Assembly (NCBI GenBank): GCA_963923025.1
Contig: CAWUKV010000014.1
Span: 1-42,199 of the forward strand
Source: CAWUKV01 sp963923025
Lineage (GTDB): Bacteria; Cyanobacteriota; Cyanobacteriia; Phormidesmidales; Phormidesmidaceae
Reading direction: 5' to 3'
DNA: 42,199 nucleotides
Every line of letters begins with the position of its first letter. The stretch's first letter is position 1. A program made the translations under genes and the position numbers. The notes beneath the pieces are model-generated. The model saw only the letters and a list, made by a program, of their open reading frames with translations. It had not been told where the DNA came from and did not search any database. Of this stretch, positions 16,100 to 25,424 are shown in pieces.

Positions 16100-16708
16100 A
16101 TGCAGCTTACCCGGCGACTCGCTGCCCCCGCAGAAGATACCCAGACCCGCATTCTGAAGGCGGCGCAGCGGCTGTTTGCCCGGCAGGGCTATGGCGCAAC
16201 CACCACTCGCGATCTGGCAAAGGCCGCTGGTGTGGCTGAAGGCACCCTGTTTCGGCACTTCGAGAATAAAAAAGCCATCCTGATTGAAGTGGCCACTCGA
16301 GGTTGGGTTGAGCTGCTGACCGAGCTGCTAACTGAACTGAGCGAAATGGGTAGCTACAAAGCTGTGGCCCAGGTGATGCGGCGACGAATGCTGAACTTGA
16401 GTGCAAATACCGATCTGCTGCGAGTGTGCTTTATGGAAGCGCAGTTTCATCCGGACTTGCGCGATCGCGTTCAGTCCGAAGTCATTAACAAAATGACTGA
16501 CGTGGCCGAGGCATTTTTCCAAACGGCGATGGACCGTGGCACCTACCGGCCCATGAATCCCCGCGTGGTCGCCAGAATTTTCCTAGGCATGTTTACCGTG
16601 GCGGGCTTTAGCCAAAATACGCTGGCTGATGAGGCTAGCTCCCCGCAAGACATGAAGGAGCTGGCTGAAACCTTGGCCGATATTTTCTTGAATGGTGTGC
16701 TGGCCTAG
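16100..16708 (+). CDS. TetR-family transcriptional regulator
   Basis: A 202-residue regulator. The helix-turn-helix region is typical TetR: RILKAAQRLFARQGYGATTT, RDLAKAAGVAEGTLFRHFENK, then IL. The C-terminal 140 residues are all-helical and form the ligand-binding and dimer part (LRVCFMEAQFHPDLRDRV). Ligand and targets cannot be predicted. It starts 87 bases after the small membrane-protein gene in the same direction, and a convergent HugZ-like gene ends 24 bases beyond its stop. No clear palindromic operator was found just upstream. The length is standard, unlike the second TetR protein in this window (25425-26594), which carries an additional domain. Confidence 0.9.
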   Translation: MQLTRRLAAPAEDTQTRILKAAQRLFARQGYGATTTRDLAKAAGVAEGTLFRHFENKKAILIEVATRGWVELLTELLTELSEMGSYKAVAQVMRRRMLNLSANTDLLRVCFMEAQFHPDLRDRVQSEVINKMTDVAEAFFQTAMDRGTYRPMNPRVVARIFLGMFTVAGFSQNTLADEASSPQDMKELAETLADIFLNGVLA

Positions 16709-16732
16709 CGCTAATGCGGCAGGGATACCGAT

Positions 16733-17233
16733 CTACTGCTTAGCGGCAGTGGCCTGCTCGAGCTGGTCCAGATTCTCGCCGCTGATTCGATAGGCGGCAC
16801 CAAAACCCACAACGAACTGCCCTGACTGCGGGCTAAGTTGAATAACGTCAAAGTCGTTAAGGCCTTTGAGCACATCAATAATATTGCCAAAGCGCTCTGC
16901 GAACTGGGTTGTGATGCTGTCCCATTGCGGATTGTCCCGAGCGATAACCTGGGCAGTGCAGTCGTATACCAACCGTCTACGGGCAAAAATCTGTTCTGTT
17001 TTGGACTCGTCTTCGATGAGCAGTACGCTGGCTTGCCCCTGCGACTTAAGATTGGCCGTGTGTGCAGACAGTCCACTCACAAACACGTAAATGTTTTTCT
17101 GAGCATCCATCACAAACGGTGCATAGCTGGCGTGGGGCTGGCCCTCGGCCGTTGTCGTACTCAGTACAATGCTGCGAAATTGTTGAGGAAAGGCGTTATA
17201 CAGCTCAACTAGGTTGTTGGATTGGGACATCAA
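16733..17233 (-). CDS. HugZ/pyridoxamine-phosphate-oxidase-fold protein
   Basis: A 166-residue split-barrel flavin/heme-binding-type protein. It has FRSIVLSTTTAEGQPHASYAPF, written here in part, the typical first strands of the PNPOx-like barrel. It also has ARRRLVYDCTAQVI and, near the end, GQFVVGFGAAYRI, a block characteristic of the HugZ/HutZ heme-utilisation group. HugZ enzymes bind and degrade heme to free iron; whether this one does is unknown, and flavin reductase-like roles are also possible. A conserved His near the C-terminus used by HugZ for heme binding is not evident here. The gene is alone on its strand. Its promoter lies in the gap shared with divergent groEL2. Confidence 0.7.
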   Translation of the reverse strand: MMSQSNNLVELYNAFPQQFRSIVLSTTTAEGQPHASYAPFVMDAQKNIYVFVSGLSAHTANLKSQGQASVLLIEDESKTEQIFARRRLVYDCTAQVIARDNPQWDSITTQFAERFGNIIDVLKGLNDFDVIQLSPQSGQFVVGFGAAYRISGENLDQLEQATAAKQ

Positions 17234-17642
17234 TCATAATCAAGAAACAGTGGATCAACACACAGACAGGGACACAAAACCTACAGCCTCAAGGCCTTAT
17301 GTAAACTTGAGGCCTTACAAATCCTACGAAAAAGATAAAGCAAATTAAGTTCCTATCTATGGAACTGGAGATATCTTAATTGTCCAGCGATAGGTTTTTG
17401 CCTATTAAAATGCTGCCGATAGTCAATATCTTGTGATTGACAGTTGGGCTCTAGACCACCGTTGTAAGGAACGGTTTTGCACAGGATCGGTCATCCGTAC
17501 CTCAAGCTCGTTACACTCCAACGCTAATCTTAATTAGCACTCTACTTGCTGGAGTGCTAATCTTACGGTTCGAAGTGCAGTACGGCTGACGTATTGCTGA
17601 TCTAACCCGAGTCTTTTATTCACAGAGCTAGACGAGCTGATC
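17234..17642. other. 409-base divergent region between the HugZ-like gene and groEL2
   Basis: It contains the CIRCE operator (17534-17560) and must hold both promoters. A TTGACA at 17437-17442 on the plus strand has no good -10 at normal spacing, so the groEL2 promoter is unresolved and may overlap the operator. Nothing else was recognised. Confidence 0.5.
17534..17560. promoter_or_regulatory. CIRCE operator (HrcA binding site)
   Basis: TTAGCACTC, nine bases, GAGTGCTAA: a perfect match to the CIRCE consensus. It ends 82 bases before the groEL2 start. HrcA bound here represses chaperonin genes at normal temperature and releases them on heat shock. Confidence 0.97.
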
Positions 17643-19319
<1,677 letters not shown>

Positions 19320-19415
19320 GCCTTGCTGGCTCTGCTCTTTGGAGCAGCCAGACCCATAGGGACACCTCTCTCGGTGTTCCGGCTCAAGCAATACGAATAA
19401 CTAATTACGATGTTG

Positions 19416-19440
19416 GGGCTGCCTGTAGGCAGCCCTTTTT
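19416..19440 (+). terminator. Rho-independent terminator of groEL2
   Basis: GGGCTGCCT, two bases, AGGCAGCCC, then TTTTT. It starts 97 bases after the groEL2 stop. A weaker hairpin (about 19358-19380) precedes it. Confidence 0.9.
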
Positions 19441-19484
19441 CATTGTTGGGCGCACTCTATTGGGCGGCGCAGGCTGGAGCGCGG

Positions 19485-20183
19485 CTATACAGAAGCATCT
19501 GAGCCCGAGCCATCTGAGCCCATACTGGCGTCCAGTGCTGCTGCCACCACGCGGTGATGGGTGTCTTGTTGAAGCTGGATGAGCAATGCCTTGGCCTCAG
19601 GTAAGGGACAGCCCGTTAGTGCTGTGGCCGCCCGCCAGCGATCACGCCAATAGTCACTCTTTGCCTGCTCGACCAGCAGCGCCAGCGCCTGAGTCTGGCT
19701 ATCCGTCTCCCACAGCTGTCGCAGTGCCAAAATGGCGGTTTCTCGGACGGTTTGGGTGTCGTCCCCCAATCCGAGCGTGGCAATATGGACCAGCGTAGCC
19801 GGATCGTCGGTCGACATCAGCAGCGCCAGAATCGTCTGTCGCAGTAGCCAGTCGGTATTAGCCTCAAACAGGTCTACCAGCAGCGGCAGTGCCCGATCGC
19901 CAAATTCAAACAGTGAGTTGGCCGCTTCCGCCAGGACGTTGCTGTCTTTTTCAGACTGCATCAGCGTGGTTAATGTATCGAAGGCTGTCTCCGTCGGGTG
20001 GTTGGCAAACCCCATCATGGCCAGCCGTCGCTGAAATACATCACCCCGTTGAGCAAGGGCCTGCAAAATCGGCAGGGCTTCGTCAGCTGCCTCTGTGGCC
20101 AACCGGTCCAGTGCCGCTTTGCGCTCGTTTAGCGCCTGCGATCGCAGCTGCGTTTCGTACCACTGGCGTTGCTCAGGAGTCAT
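19485..20183 (-). CDS. HEAT-repeat protein
   Basis: About 232 residues from ATG 20183, starting MTPEQRQWYETQLRS. The frame is open 50 codons further upstream, but that part is Pro/Arg/Trp-rich and does not look like the family. The body is a series of HEAT-like helical pairs: ALPILQALAQRGDVFQRRLA, FDTLTTLMQSE, ALPLLVDLFEANTDWLLRQ, TVRETAILALRQL and DRWRAATALTG. Cyanobacterial HEAT-repeat proteins include phycobilin lyases (CpcE/F) and NblB-like proteins, but the motifs here are too general to claim a bilin role. The tail is Ser/Gly/Asp-rich. It is convergent with groEL2, and no phycobilisome gene is nearby. Confidence 0.75.
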   Translation of the reverse strand: MTPEQRQWYETQLRSQALNERKAALDRLATEAADEALPILQALAQRGDVFQRRLAMMGFANHPTETAFDTLTTLMQSEKDSNVLAEAANSLFEFGDRALPLLVDLFEANTDWLLRQTILALLMSTDDPATLVHIATLGLGDDTQTVRETAILALRQLWETDSQTQALALLVEQAKSDYWRDRWRAATALTGCPLPEAKALLIQLQQDTHHRVVAAALDASMGSDGSGSDASV

Positions 20184-20460
20184 AGATAGCGGTGGGGAAG
20201 GGACAAAGGGGAAGGCGAAAAGAGGCCATCGAGGAGATCGGCGCGGGGACTCAGCGGACTGTTCTGACCAAAGGCGAGCAGGCTGTAATACTGTATGAAT
20301 GCCCCATAGGAATGACCAGAGGGTTAGCAGCACCGGTCAATCGGTTGAACCCCTTGGAACAAATGGCTCACGCTTGATTCTTTATAACTCGACGATAGAT
20401 ACGGCCAGCGACGAGCCTGCCTATGGTTCCTTTTTATTCTAAATTTTCTGGAGTCTTGCT

Positions 20461-20898
20461 ATGACACTCAGCCAGCAGCTTAACGACCCCGGCGTGCGCA
20501 ACCAGATTGCCCAAGACTGCACCCACCTGATTGACGAACAGGTCAGCGCCAAGGGTGGACTGGGCGGGTTTGCGCTCAAGGCGGCCTACGGCGTCGTGAA
20601 AGGCATTGGTGCAGACTACATTCCTGGTGCGGTGGGGCGGCTGCTACCTGACACGCTATCGGCGTTAGACCCAGTCTGGGCTGAGGGGGAGCAAGCTGGA
20701 GACCCGGTGCAGTACTTGAGCGAGCATCGCGATCGCGCCGCTGATGCCATCTTGGGGGTCACCGATGCCCGCGTTGCCACAACCGACAACAAAATCATCG
20801 CTGGGGCCTACGGCAAGCTGCGCAAGTCAGTTCAAAGTGATGTGGCAGCGGCCGTGCCCGGACTCGCCACTATTTTGCAAAACCGACTCCCTGCCTGA
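20461..20898 (+). CDS. Small helical protein of unknown function (DUF6918-like)
   Basis: A 145-residue protein starting MTLSQQLNDPGVRNQIAQDC, predicted mainly helical. A central stretch (KGGLGGFALKAAYGVVKGIG) is Gly/Ala-rich and followed by DYIPGAVGRLLPDTLSALDPVWAE. I recall a widespread family of similar proteins in actinobacteria and cyanobacteria (the KGGLxGxxxKxxYxxVKxI type), but the match is from memory and no function is known. There are no transmembrane segments, signal peptide or catalytic motifs. An ATG with TCTGGAGTCTTGCT just ahead gives a GGAG ribosome site. It stands 71 bases before the nth-like gene in the same direction; cotranscription is possible. Confidence 0.7.
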   Translation: MTLSQQLNDPGVRNQIAQDCTHLIDEQVSAKGGLGGFALKAAYGVVKGIGADYIPGAVGRLLPDTLSALDPVWAEGEQAGDPVQYLSEHRDRAADAILGVTDARVATTDNKIIAGAYGKLRKSVQSDVAAAVPGLATILQNRLPA

Positions 20899-20969
20899 TC
20901 GACCACACGGCAGACGCCAGCAACCGCAGCCCCTTTTACCATGAGCAGAGCTTTGGTCGAGGGTGCATT

Positions 20970-21674
20970 GTGGGACAGCTGGATCTATTAACTTCAGACC
21001 TCAAACAAAAGGCAGTGGTGATTCACCAGCGGCTGTGCCAGGTGTACGGCTGCCCCATCGCCTACTTTCACAGTCTGGATCCCATGAGCGAACTGGTGTC
21101 GTCGCTGCTGTCGCACCGGACCAAAAATCGTGACTCGGGACGGGCCTTTAAGCAGCTACGGGCCACCTTTCCGACCTGGGATGCCGTGCGGGATGCTGAG
21201 GTCGAGGCAGTAGAAACTGCGATCGCACCCTGTACCTGGCCCGAGCAAAAAGCCCCACGCCTCCAGCAGGTGCTGCGGCAGGTTACCGCTGACCGGGGTG
21301 AGCTTAATTTAGACTTTCTGGCCCACCTGCCGGTCCCCGAAGCCCGAGCATGGCTCCAGTCTTTGCCCGGCGTGGGACCCAAAACCAGTGCGGCGGTGCT
21401 GTCGTTTAGTACCCTACGCCGTCGGGCCTTACCTGTAGACAGCCATCACCATCGCGTGGCGGTGCGGACGGGACTCATCCCCGATTCGGTGGCGGTGGGG
21501 CCAAGCCACGCCATTCTCGAAGCGCAGCTGCCGGAAGACTGGGACGCCCAGCAGGTATACGACAATCACGAAGTGCTAATGCTGCATGGTCAGCGCTGCT
21601 GCCACTACCGCAACCCCAACTGTGGCGGCTGTACCCTGATGGATTTATGTCCCTACGGACAAAACCTGAACTAA
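20970..21674 (+). CDS. Endonuclease III-family DNA glycosylase (HhH-GPD, 4Fe-4S)
   Basis: A 234-residue protein from a GTG start. The helix-hairpin-helix is LPGVGPKTSAAVL, whose Lys is the catalytic residue of bifunctional enzymes, and the key Asp is in VDSHHHRVAVR. The C-terminal cluster has the exact endonuclease III spacing C-X6-C-X2-C-X5-C (CHYRNPNCGGCTLMDLC). SSLLSHRTKNRD replaces the usual LSAQTTD, so the substrate pocket differs from canonical Nth: Ser-His-Arg-Thr instead of Ala-Gln-Thr-Thr. This places it in the related endonuclease III-domain group rather than classical Nth; a thymine-glycol or mismatch specificity cannot be read out. It would act in base excision repair. A CNB-domain gene follows 60 bases later. 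Confidence 0.85.
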   Translation: MGQLDLLTSDLKQKAVVIHQRLCQVYGCPIAYFHSLDPMSELVSSLLSHRTKNRDSGRAFKQLRATFPTWDAVRDAEVEAVETAIAPCTWPEQKAPRLQQVLRQVTADRGELNLDFLAHLPVPEARAWLQSLPGVGPKTSAAVLSFSTLRRRALPVDSHHHRVAVRTGLIPDSVAVGPSHAILEAQLPEDWDAQQVYDNHEVLMLHGQRCCHYRNPNCGGCTLMDLCPYGQNLN

Positions 21675-21734
21675 TGGCTTGTCTGGGCGGGCACCGTTTT
21701 GTATGGTGTGAGGAACTCAATCTAGCCCTTAGCT

Positions 21735-22328
21735 ATGCTTACTAGCGTTGATCGGCTGCTGTTTGTCCGTGGCGTCCCTATCTTTACTGAACTGCGGGAT
21801 GATTTTCTGGTCCGGCTAGCCTCAATTATGGATGAGCTGGCGTTTCCGGCCAGTCATACCATCTTTACCGAGGGGCAGGAAGGCCGTTCGCTCTATATTG
21901 TGGTGTCAGGTCGGGTACGGGTTCACAGCGGTGAGAAGGAGCTGGCTCGGTTGCCCCAAGGTGCCTGCTTTGGTGAAATGTCGCTATTCGACGCCGAACC
22001 CCGCTCGGCCTCAGTGACGACCTTAGAAGACTGCGACTGCCTGGTGCTGACCCAACAGCAGCTGTATGAGGCCATTGACGAAACGCCGGGTATTGCGGTG
22101 AACATCATTCGTCTGCTGTCCAAGCGAATCCGCGACCTCAACCAAAAGCTGAACGAAGAAATCAATAGCAAAACGGCTCCTGCCCTATCTGAGACAGCGG
22201 CTCAGGCCGTGGCCTCTACACTGATGGATGCCAGTCCGGCGCAGCGGTCGGTCCCGGCTGAAGCCGTTCCGGTCTTGGCCACGCCTAAACCCGCTAACCC
22301 ACTCTACGAAGGTCCCTGGCCCTATTAG
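21735..22328 (+). CDS. Cyclic nucleotide-binding domain protein without DNA-binding domain
   Basis: A 197-residue protein with one CNB domain (about residues 10-130). SHTIFTEGQEGRSLYIVVSG is the first beta-barrel part, and GACFGEMSLFDAEPRSASVT is the phosphate-binding cassette (GEMSLFxxxPRSA with the key Glu and Arg). It therefore likely binds cAMP or cGMP. The C-terminal 60 residues are Ala/Pro-rich and low in complexity, with no helix-turn-helix, so it is not a CRP-type transcription factor. It may be a stand-alone sensor or an interaction partner. It lies between the glycosylase and the Ap4A phosphorylase genes, all in the same direction with gaps of 60 and 36 bases, so the three could form one transcript. 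Confidence 0.85.
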   Translation: MLTSVDRLLFVRGVPIFTELRDDFLVRLASIMDELAFPASHTIFTEGQEGRSLYIVVSGRVRVHSGEKELARLPQGACFGEMSLFDAEPRSASVTTLEDCDCLVLTQQQLYEAIDETPGIAVNIIRLLSKRIRDLNQKLNEEINSKTAPALSETAAQAVASTLMDASPAQRSVPAEAVPVLATPKPANPLYEGPWPY

Positions 22329-22364
22329 TGTGACTGAGGTTTATCGGCGGAGGGGGCAGATCTG

Positions 22365-23216
22365 ATGTCACGCAAGGACTGGCAGACGGGGCAACTGTGG
22401 CAACGGCTACGAGCGCAGACGGCCCACGGGTTGAATACTGGTGCGCTCTTGCCCATCGATACCGAATATGAGCTCGTCGAGTCAGACGGGATCACTTTTG
22501 TGGTGCGGGTTGTGACGAATCTGGCGCGCAAGTCGAAGTCCACTAAAAAGCGGCAGAAAAAGGACCCCGATTTCAACCCTTTCTTGCCCTACGACGACGA
22601 CCTGTATGTCTGCGACATCTCTGACACGCACCTGTGTCTGCTCAACAAGTTCAATGTCGTGGACCATCATCTACTGATCGTCACCCGTGACTTTGAAGCC
22701 CAGGACACGTGGCTACAGGCTGCTGACTTCGAAGCGCTGGCCCGCTGCCTGACAGAAATTGACGGATTTGCCTTTTACAACGGGGGGCCAATGGCAGGCG
22801 CTAGCCAGCGACACAAGCATCTACAGCTGGTGCCACTGCCGATGGTTGACCCCGATCCGGGATTGTTGATTGACCAGTTGAAGCCCGAGCAGGCGCTGCC
22901 GTTTCGCTGCGCGATCGCACCCCTCGACCTGCCCTCGGGCTCAAGCTTGCTGACAACCTACCGCCAACTACTGACGCGCCTCAGCATTGGCGATTCTAAT
23001 GACCAATGGCAGGGGCGACAGTTCCGTCCTTATAATTTGCTCTGCACGCGTAGATGGATGATGGTGGTGCCGCGATCTCGTGAAAGCTACGAAAAAATTT
23101 CGATTAATTCATTAGGCTTCGCGGGTTCGCTTCTTGTGAAGAATCAGGAGCGGCTGGATCACCTCAAAGCAGTAGGTCCCATGGCGATACTTCAGGCAGT
23201 GGGTGTTGCGACCTGA
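22365..23216 (+). CDS. ATP adenylyltransferase (Ap4A phosphorylase, HIT-related)
   Basis: A 283-residue protein like Apa1/Apa2. KNFNV-type block: LLNKFNVVDHHLLIVTRDFE is the conserved nucleotide-binding stretch, and GASQRHKHLQLVPLP carries the HxHLQ motif, whose middle His is the nucleophile in the family. NPFLPYDDDLYVCDI precedes them, and RPYNLLCTRRWMMVVPRS is the C-terminal family block. The enzyme converts Ap4A and phosphate to ATP and ADP and limits Ap4A, an alarmone-like nucleotide. Length is in the usual range. The Arg in SQRHKH, where many homologues have Pro, is a minor change. It follows the CNB gene by 36 bases. The last 30 residues are less conserved. Confidence 0.88.
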   Translation: MSRKDWQTGQLWQRLRAQTAHGLNTGALLPIDTEYELVESDGITFVVRVVTNLARKSKSTKKRQKKDPDFNPFLPYDDDLYVCDISDTHLCLLNKFNVVDHHLLIVTRDFEAQDTWLQAADFEALARCLTEIDGFAFYNGGPMAGASQRHKHLQLVPLPMVDPDPGLLIDQLKPEQALPFRCAIAPLDLPSGSSLLTTYRQLLTRLSIGDSNDQWQGRQFRPYNLLCTRRWMMVVPRSRESYEKISINSLGFAGSLLVKNQERLDHLKAVGPMAILQAVGVAT

Positions 23217-23309
23217 CGGAAGTTCGTTCTGGCTTTGTGCCTTGTAGAAACTGACCGAACGAGTCGGGCTTGACGGGCTAAAGCTAGTGGCTGGCAAACT
23301 GCACAGAGG

Positions 23310-23609
23310 CTAGATGAAAGCCGTGATGTCTTCGCCGCACTCGTCAGCTAGGTAACATAGGGCCCTAAACCGCAGAGCAACCACCTCTTCGTAGAGCGGG
23401 TTGAGCTTACAGAGGGGTGGAATGTGGGCAACGGTGCGGCCAAACAGATTCAACTCGCGCTCAAAGGGGCACTGGGCTGGAATCGTTCGGGCGATGTAGC
23501 GGGCCTGACTAGGATTTTTGACGGGAAGGCTGTCGATCCAGTGACTGATGGGACGTAGCATGCGGCGGAGAAGGCTACGAGGTGGCTGAATCGGAGAAGG
23601 GTGGGTCAT
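23310..23609 (-). CDS. Mo-dependent nitrogenase C-terminal-domain protein (stand-alone)
   Basis: A 99-residue protein matching a small cyanobacterial family: RYIARTIPAQCPFERELNLF, then RTVAHIPPLCKLNPLYEEVV, then LRFRALCYLADECGED. Despite the domain name, stand-alone members occur in strains with no nitrogenase, and no nif gene is in the window, so nitrogen fixation should not be inferred. Three Cys (in AQCPF, PLCKL and ALCYLADEC, the last giving two) could bind a metal, but this is speculation. The gene is convergent with Ap4A phosphorylase (93-base gap) and has a palindrome about 60 bases upstream. The function is unknown. Confidence 0.85.
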   Translation of the reverse strand: MTHPSPIQPPRSLLRRMLRPISHWIDSLPVKNPSQARYIARTIPAQCPFERELNLFGRTVAHIPPLCKLNPLYEEVVALRFRALCYLADECGEDITAFI

Positions 23610-23663
23610 TGAGATCGCTCAGGTACTCGAAGATGCGTAGCGGAATACTGTCACAAATCAAAT

Positions 23664-23681
23664 GTCACAATCATGTGTGAC
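23664..23681. promoter_or_regulatory. Palindrome GTCACA-N6-TGTGAC upstream of the nitrogenase-tail gene
   Basis: Perfect 6-base arms with a 6-base spacer, 55-72 bases ahead of the leftward start at 23609. It looks like an operator, but the half-site order is the reverse of a CRP site (TGTGA-N6-TCACA). The binding protein is unknown. Confidence 0.4.
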
Positions 23682-23684
23682 GTT

Positions 23685-23720
23685 TATGCCTTGGCTATGT
23701 ATTATGCCTTGGCTATGTAT
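23685..23720. repeat. 18-base exact tandem duplication
   Basis: TATGCCTTGGCTATGTAT occurs twice head to tail with no difference between copies. It is probably a recent slippage event; no function is visible. Confidence 0.9.
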
Positions 23721-23863
23721 GGCGTTTTTTATGCCGCGCACCTGTATGACGTTCTGATGTGCGCGGATTTTGTAGACGAGGCGCATAGATGCTGAAGAGA
23801 TCTACACGGTCTTAACCTCCTCTACCGTAAAGACTGCCCAATAAGACTAGGTAAAGGAAACAA

Positions 23864-23925
23864 AAAGGCTATGGGCGCTTCACTAAAACTCTCGTGAAGC
23901 TAAAAGAAGCCGCCACTCAGCCTTT
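23864..23925. other. Nested hairpin, candidate structured RNA or bidirectional terminator
   Basis: Outer stem AAAGGCT (23864-23870) with AGCCTTT (23919-23925). Inner stem GCTTCAC (23877-23883) with GTGAAGC (23894-23900). The element has A-rich and T-rich flanks. It could end a small RNA or be one. Confidence 0.35.
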
Positions 23926-24279
23926 CTAAACCGTAACGTACGCCACAAGAAAACGAGTGTTCTCTGAGAACTTTTTCATACTGTAAACAGCTTCTAAATG
24001 CGAAATACGCATGAGTCTGTCCGCACTTATCGCATGCCCTATTTTTATACAGACAACAACTTATGTATCGAGCCGATGCTATTGATAAAAGGCTATATCA
24101 GCCTGAATTTGGCTGAAGGACAGTGGTCTGGGCGACAACCGTACAAGTACGGGACGGTATAGCAATCCGCAAAAAGATTGAGCCGGATTGCGAGTCGCGG
24201 AGCGCTGTGCGTCAAGCGGAACAGCCACACCAGAAAGTTCAGGCAAAGTGACCAAAATTGCACTACAAAATGTCGCCAC

Positions 24280-24314
24280 AAAAAATCCCCCGCTGCTGAT
24301 GTTGCAGCGGGGGA
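24280..24314 (-). terminator. Rho-independent terminator of desC
   Basis: Read leftward: an 11-bp GC-rich stem (24304-24314 with 24286-24296), a 7-base loop, then six T. It starts about 90 bases after the desC stop. Confidence 0.92.
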
Positions 24315-24403
24315 CTCTAGGAACAAACTGTTGTTTAAATCACTTTTTTGATGGCAACGCGCATGGCCTAGGCGCATACCGGCTCAGCTTGTCTTAACTG
24401 GGT

Positions 24404-25273
24404 CTATCCACGATGCCGGGCCGGAATGCGATTCACCTTGGTAGCTAAGCCCAGACGCTCCATCAAGCGGATGGTCTGCCAAGTGATGTCAACTTCCCAC
24501 CACTTCCAACCGGTCTGAGCTGAACGGGGATAGGTGTGGTGATTGTTATGCCAGCCTTCACCGTAGGTCATCAAAGAGACCCACCATAAGTTACGAGCGT
24601 TATCATCAGCATCGAATGTACGGTAGCCCCAGCGGTGAGTGGCGGAGTTAACCAGCCAGGTTGAATGCCACAGCATGACCGCTCGCACAAAGATACCGTA
24701 AACCACAAACGACCACCCCCCAAGCAGATACAGCACCAGCGCAAGCGGAACTTGCAGCAGCAGGAAGTTTTTGTTTAGCCAGCGATAGTACGGGTCCCGC
24801 ATCAGGTCTGGGGCGTACTTGGCATAGCGCTTGTTATCAAACGTCGTCGGCTCAGGAAATACAATCCAGAGAATATGACTCCACCAAAAGCCGCGCTTGG
24901 CCGAGTAGGGGTCTTGATGTACGTCTTCTGAGAAGGCATGGTGGCGACGATGCCCCCCTACCCAAAAGACAGGGCCGCCCTCAATCGCCAGCGCCCCGCA
25001 GGTTGCGATCGCATACTCTAGCCATTTAGGGACGCGGAAGCTGCGGTGACTGAGCATACGGTGGTAGCCCAGGCAAATGCCCACCCCACCAAAGAGCCAG
25101 TGTAGCAACACGGCAACTCCCAGGGCCGACCAGGAAAAGAACCAGGGTGCTAGCAGCGCCAACCCGTGGAAAGCGGTAAAAAAGCCAACGCTGACCCAAT
25201 CGAGGGGGGGACGTTCGGGGGCTTGTTCGAGCGGCGCAGGCGTAGCCGGACGCGCAGTCAATTGTGAAGTCAT
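24404..25273 (-). CDS. desC: Membrane delta-9-type fatty acid desaturase (DesC-like)
   Basis: A 289-residue membrane di-iron desaturase. The three histidine boxes are intact: HRMLSH (71-76), HRRHH (108-112) and HNNHH (242-246), and GDN-like ATHRWG is in place. Hydrophobic stretches around 31-68 and 172-208 give the four-helix membrane layout. Cyanobacterial DesC introduces the first double bond into stearoyl chains of membrane lipids, the step on which the other desaturases depend. Length and boxes fit the acyl-lipid/acyl-CoA desaturase 1 family. It is transcribed leftward and ends at a strong terminator. Divergently, 151 bases away, is a TetR-recombinase-fold fusion gene; operator copy 1 lies 41-59 bases from the desC ATG, so regulation by that protein is likely. 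Confidence 0.93.
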   Translation of the reverse strand: MTSQLTARPATPAPLEQAPERPPLDWVSVGFFTAFHGLALLAPWFFSWSALGVAVLLHWLFGGVGICLGYHRMLSHRSFRVPKWLEYAIATCGALAIEGGPVFWVGGHRRHHAFSEDVHQDPYSAKRGFWWSHILWIVFPEPTTFDNKRYAKYAPDLMRDPYYRWLNKNFLLLQVPLALVLYLLGGWSFVVYGIFVRAVMLWHSTWLVNSATHRWGYRTFDADDNARNLWWVSLMTYGEGWHNNHHTYPRSAQTGWKWWEVDITWQTIRLMERLGLATKVNRIPARHRG

Positions 25274-25313
25274 GGTGGTACAGAAGTTAAATTGCTAAGC
25301 TGGAGCCATCAGT

Positions 25314-25332
25314 TTGCAAGTGCCGCTTGCAT
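25314..25332. promoter_or_regulatory. Operator copy 1 in the desC/TetR-fusion intergenic region (desC-proximal)
   Basis: TTGCAAGTG-C-CGCTTGCAT, an imperfect palindrome nearly identical to copy 2. It is centred at 25323, 41-59 bases upstream of the desC ATG. Confidence 0.8.
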
Positions 25333-25360
25333 ATACTCAAGCTAACAATCTTTCAGTAAT

Positions 25361-25381
25361 CTTGCAAGTGCCACTTGCAAG
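25361..25381. promoter_or_regulatory. Operator copy 2, perfect 10-1-10 palindrome (regulator-proximal)
   Basis: Arms CTTGCAAGTG and CACTTGCAAG around one C, perfectly symmetric. It is centred at 25371, 48 bases from copy 1 and 44-64 bases upstream of the regulator ATG. A possible -10 TAATCT (25357-25362) overlaps its left edge, so binding would block transcription. Confidence 0.85.
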
Positions 25382-25424
25382 ATTAAGCTTTTCTTCTTCC
25401 CGTCCTATTTCAACGCCGCTTTAT

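Larger units (their letters stand above)
23610..24403. other. 794-base non-coding region
   Basis: No convincing gene was found; short open frames here lack family signals and ribosome sites. It contains a palindrome (23664-23681), an 18-base tandem duplication (23685-23720), an 8-bp inverted repeat CCGCGCAC (23734-23741 with 23759-23766), a nested hairpin (23864-23925), a short palindrome CCGTAC-AA-GTACGG (24139-24152) and the desC terminator. The size and structure leave room for a small RNA. Confidence 0.5.

Noticed and set aside
20184..20333. The N-terminal 50 codons of the HEAT-repeat frame
   Set aside because: The residues are Pro/Arg/Trp-rich and unlike the family; ATG 20183 gives the typical MTPEQRQWYE start.
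23310..23609. Evidence for nitrogen fixation
   Set aside because: The domain name mentions nitrogenase, but stand-alone copies occur widely and no nif gene is in the window.
23664..23681. A CRP-type site
   Set aside because: The half sites are in the opposite order to TGTGA-N6-TCACA; it is kept only as an unassigned palindrome.
24079..24377. Overlapping short leftward frames in the desC downstream gap
   Set aside because: They run across the desC terminator hairpin, have no ribosome site and show no family pattern.
25314..25424. A 37-codon N-terminal extension of the TetR fusion
   Set aside because: The extension begins at a TTG inside operator 1 and crosses operator 2; TetR proteins normally begin a few residues before the helix-turn-helix, as ATG 25425 does.
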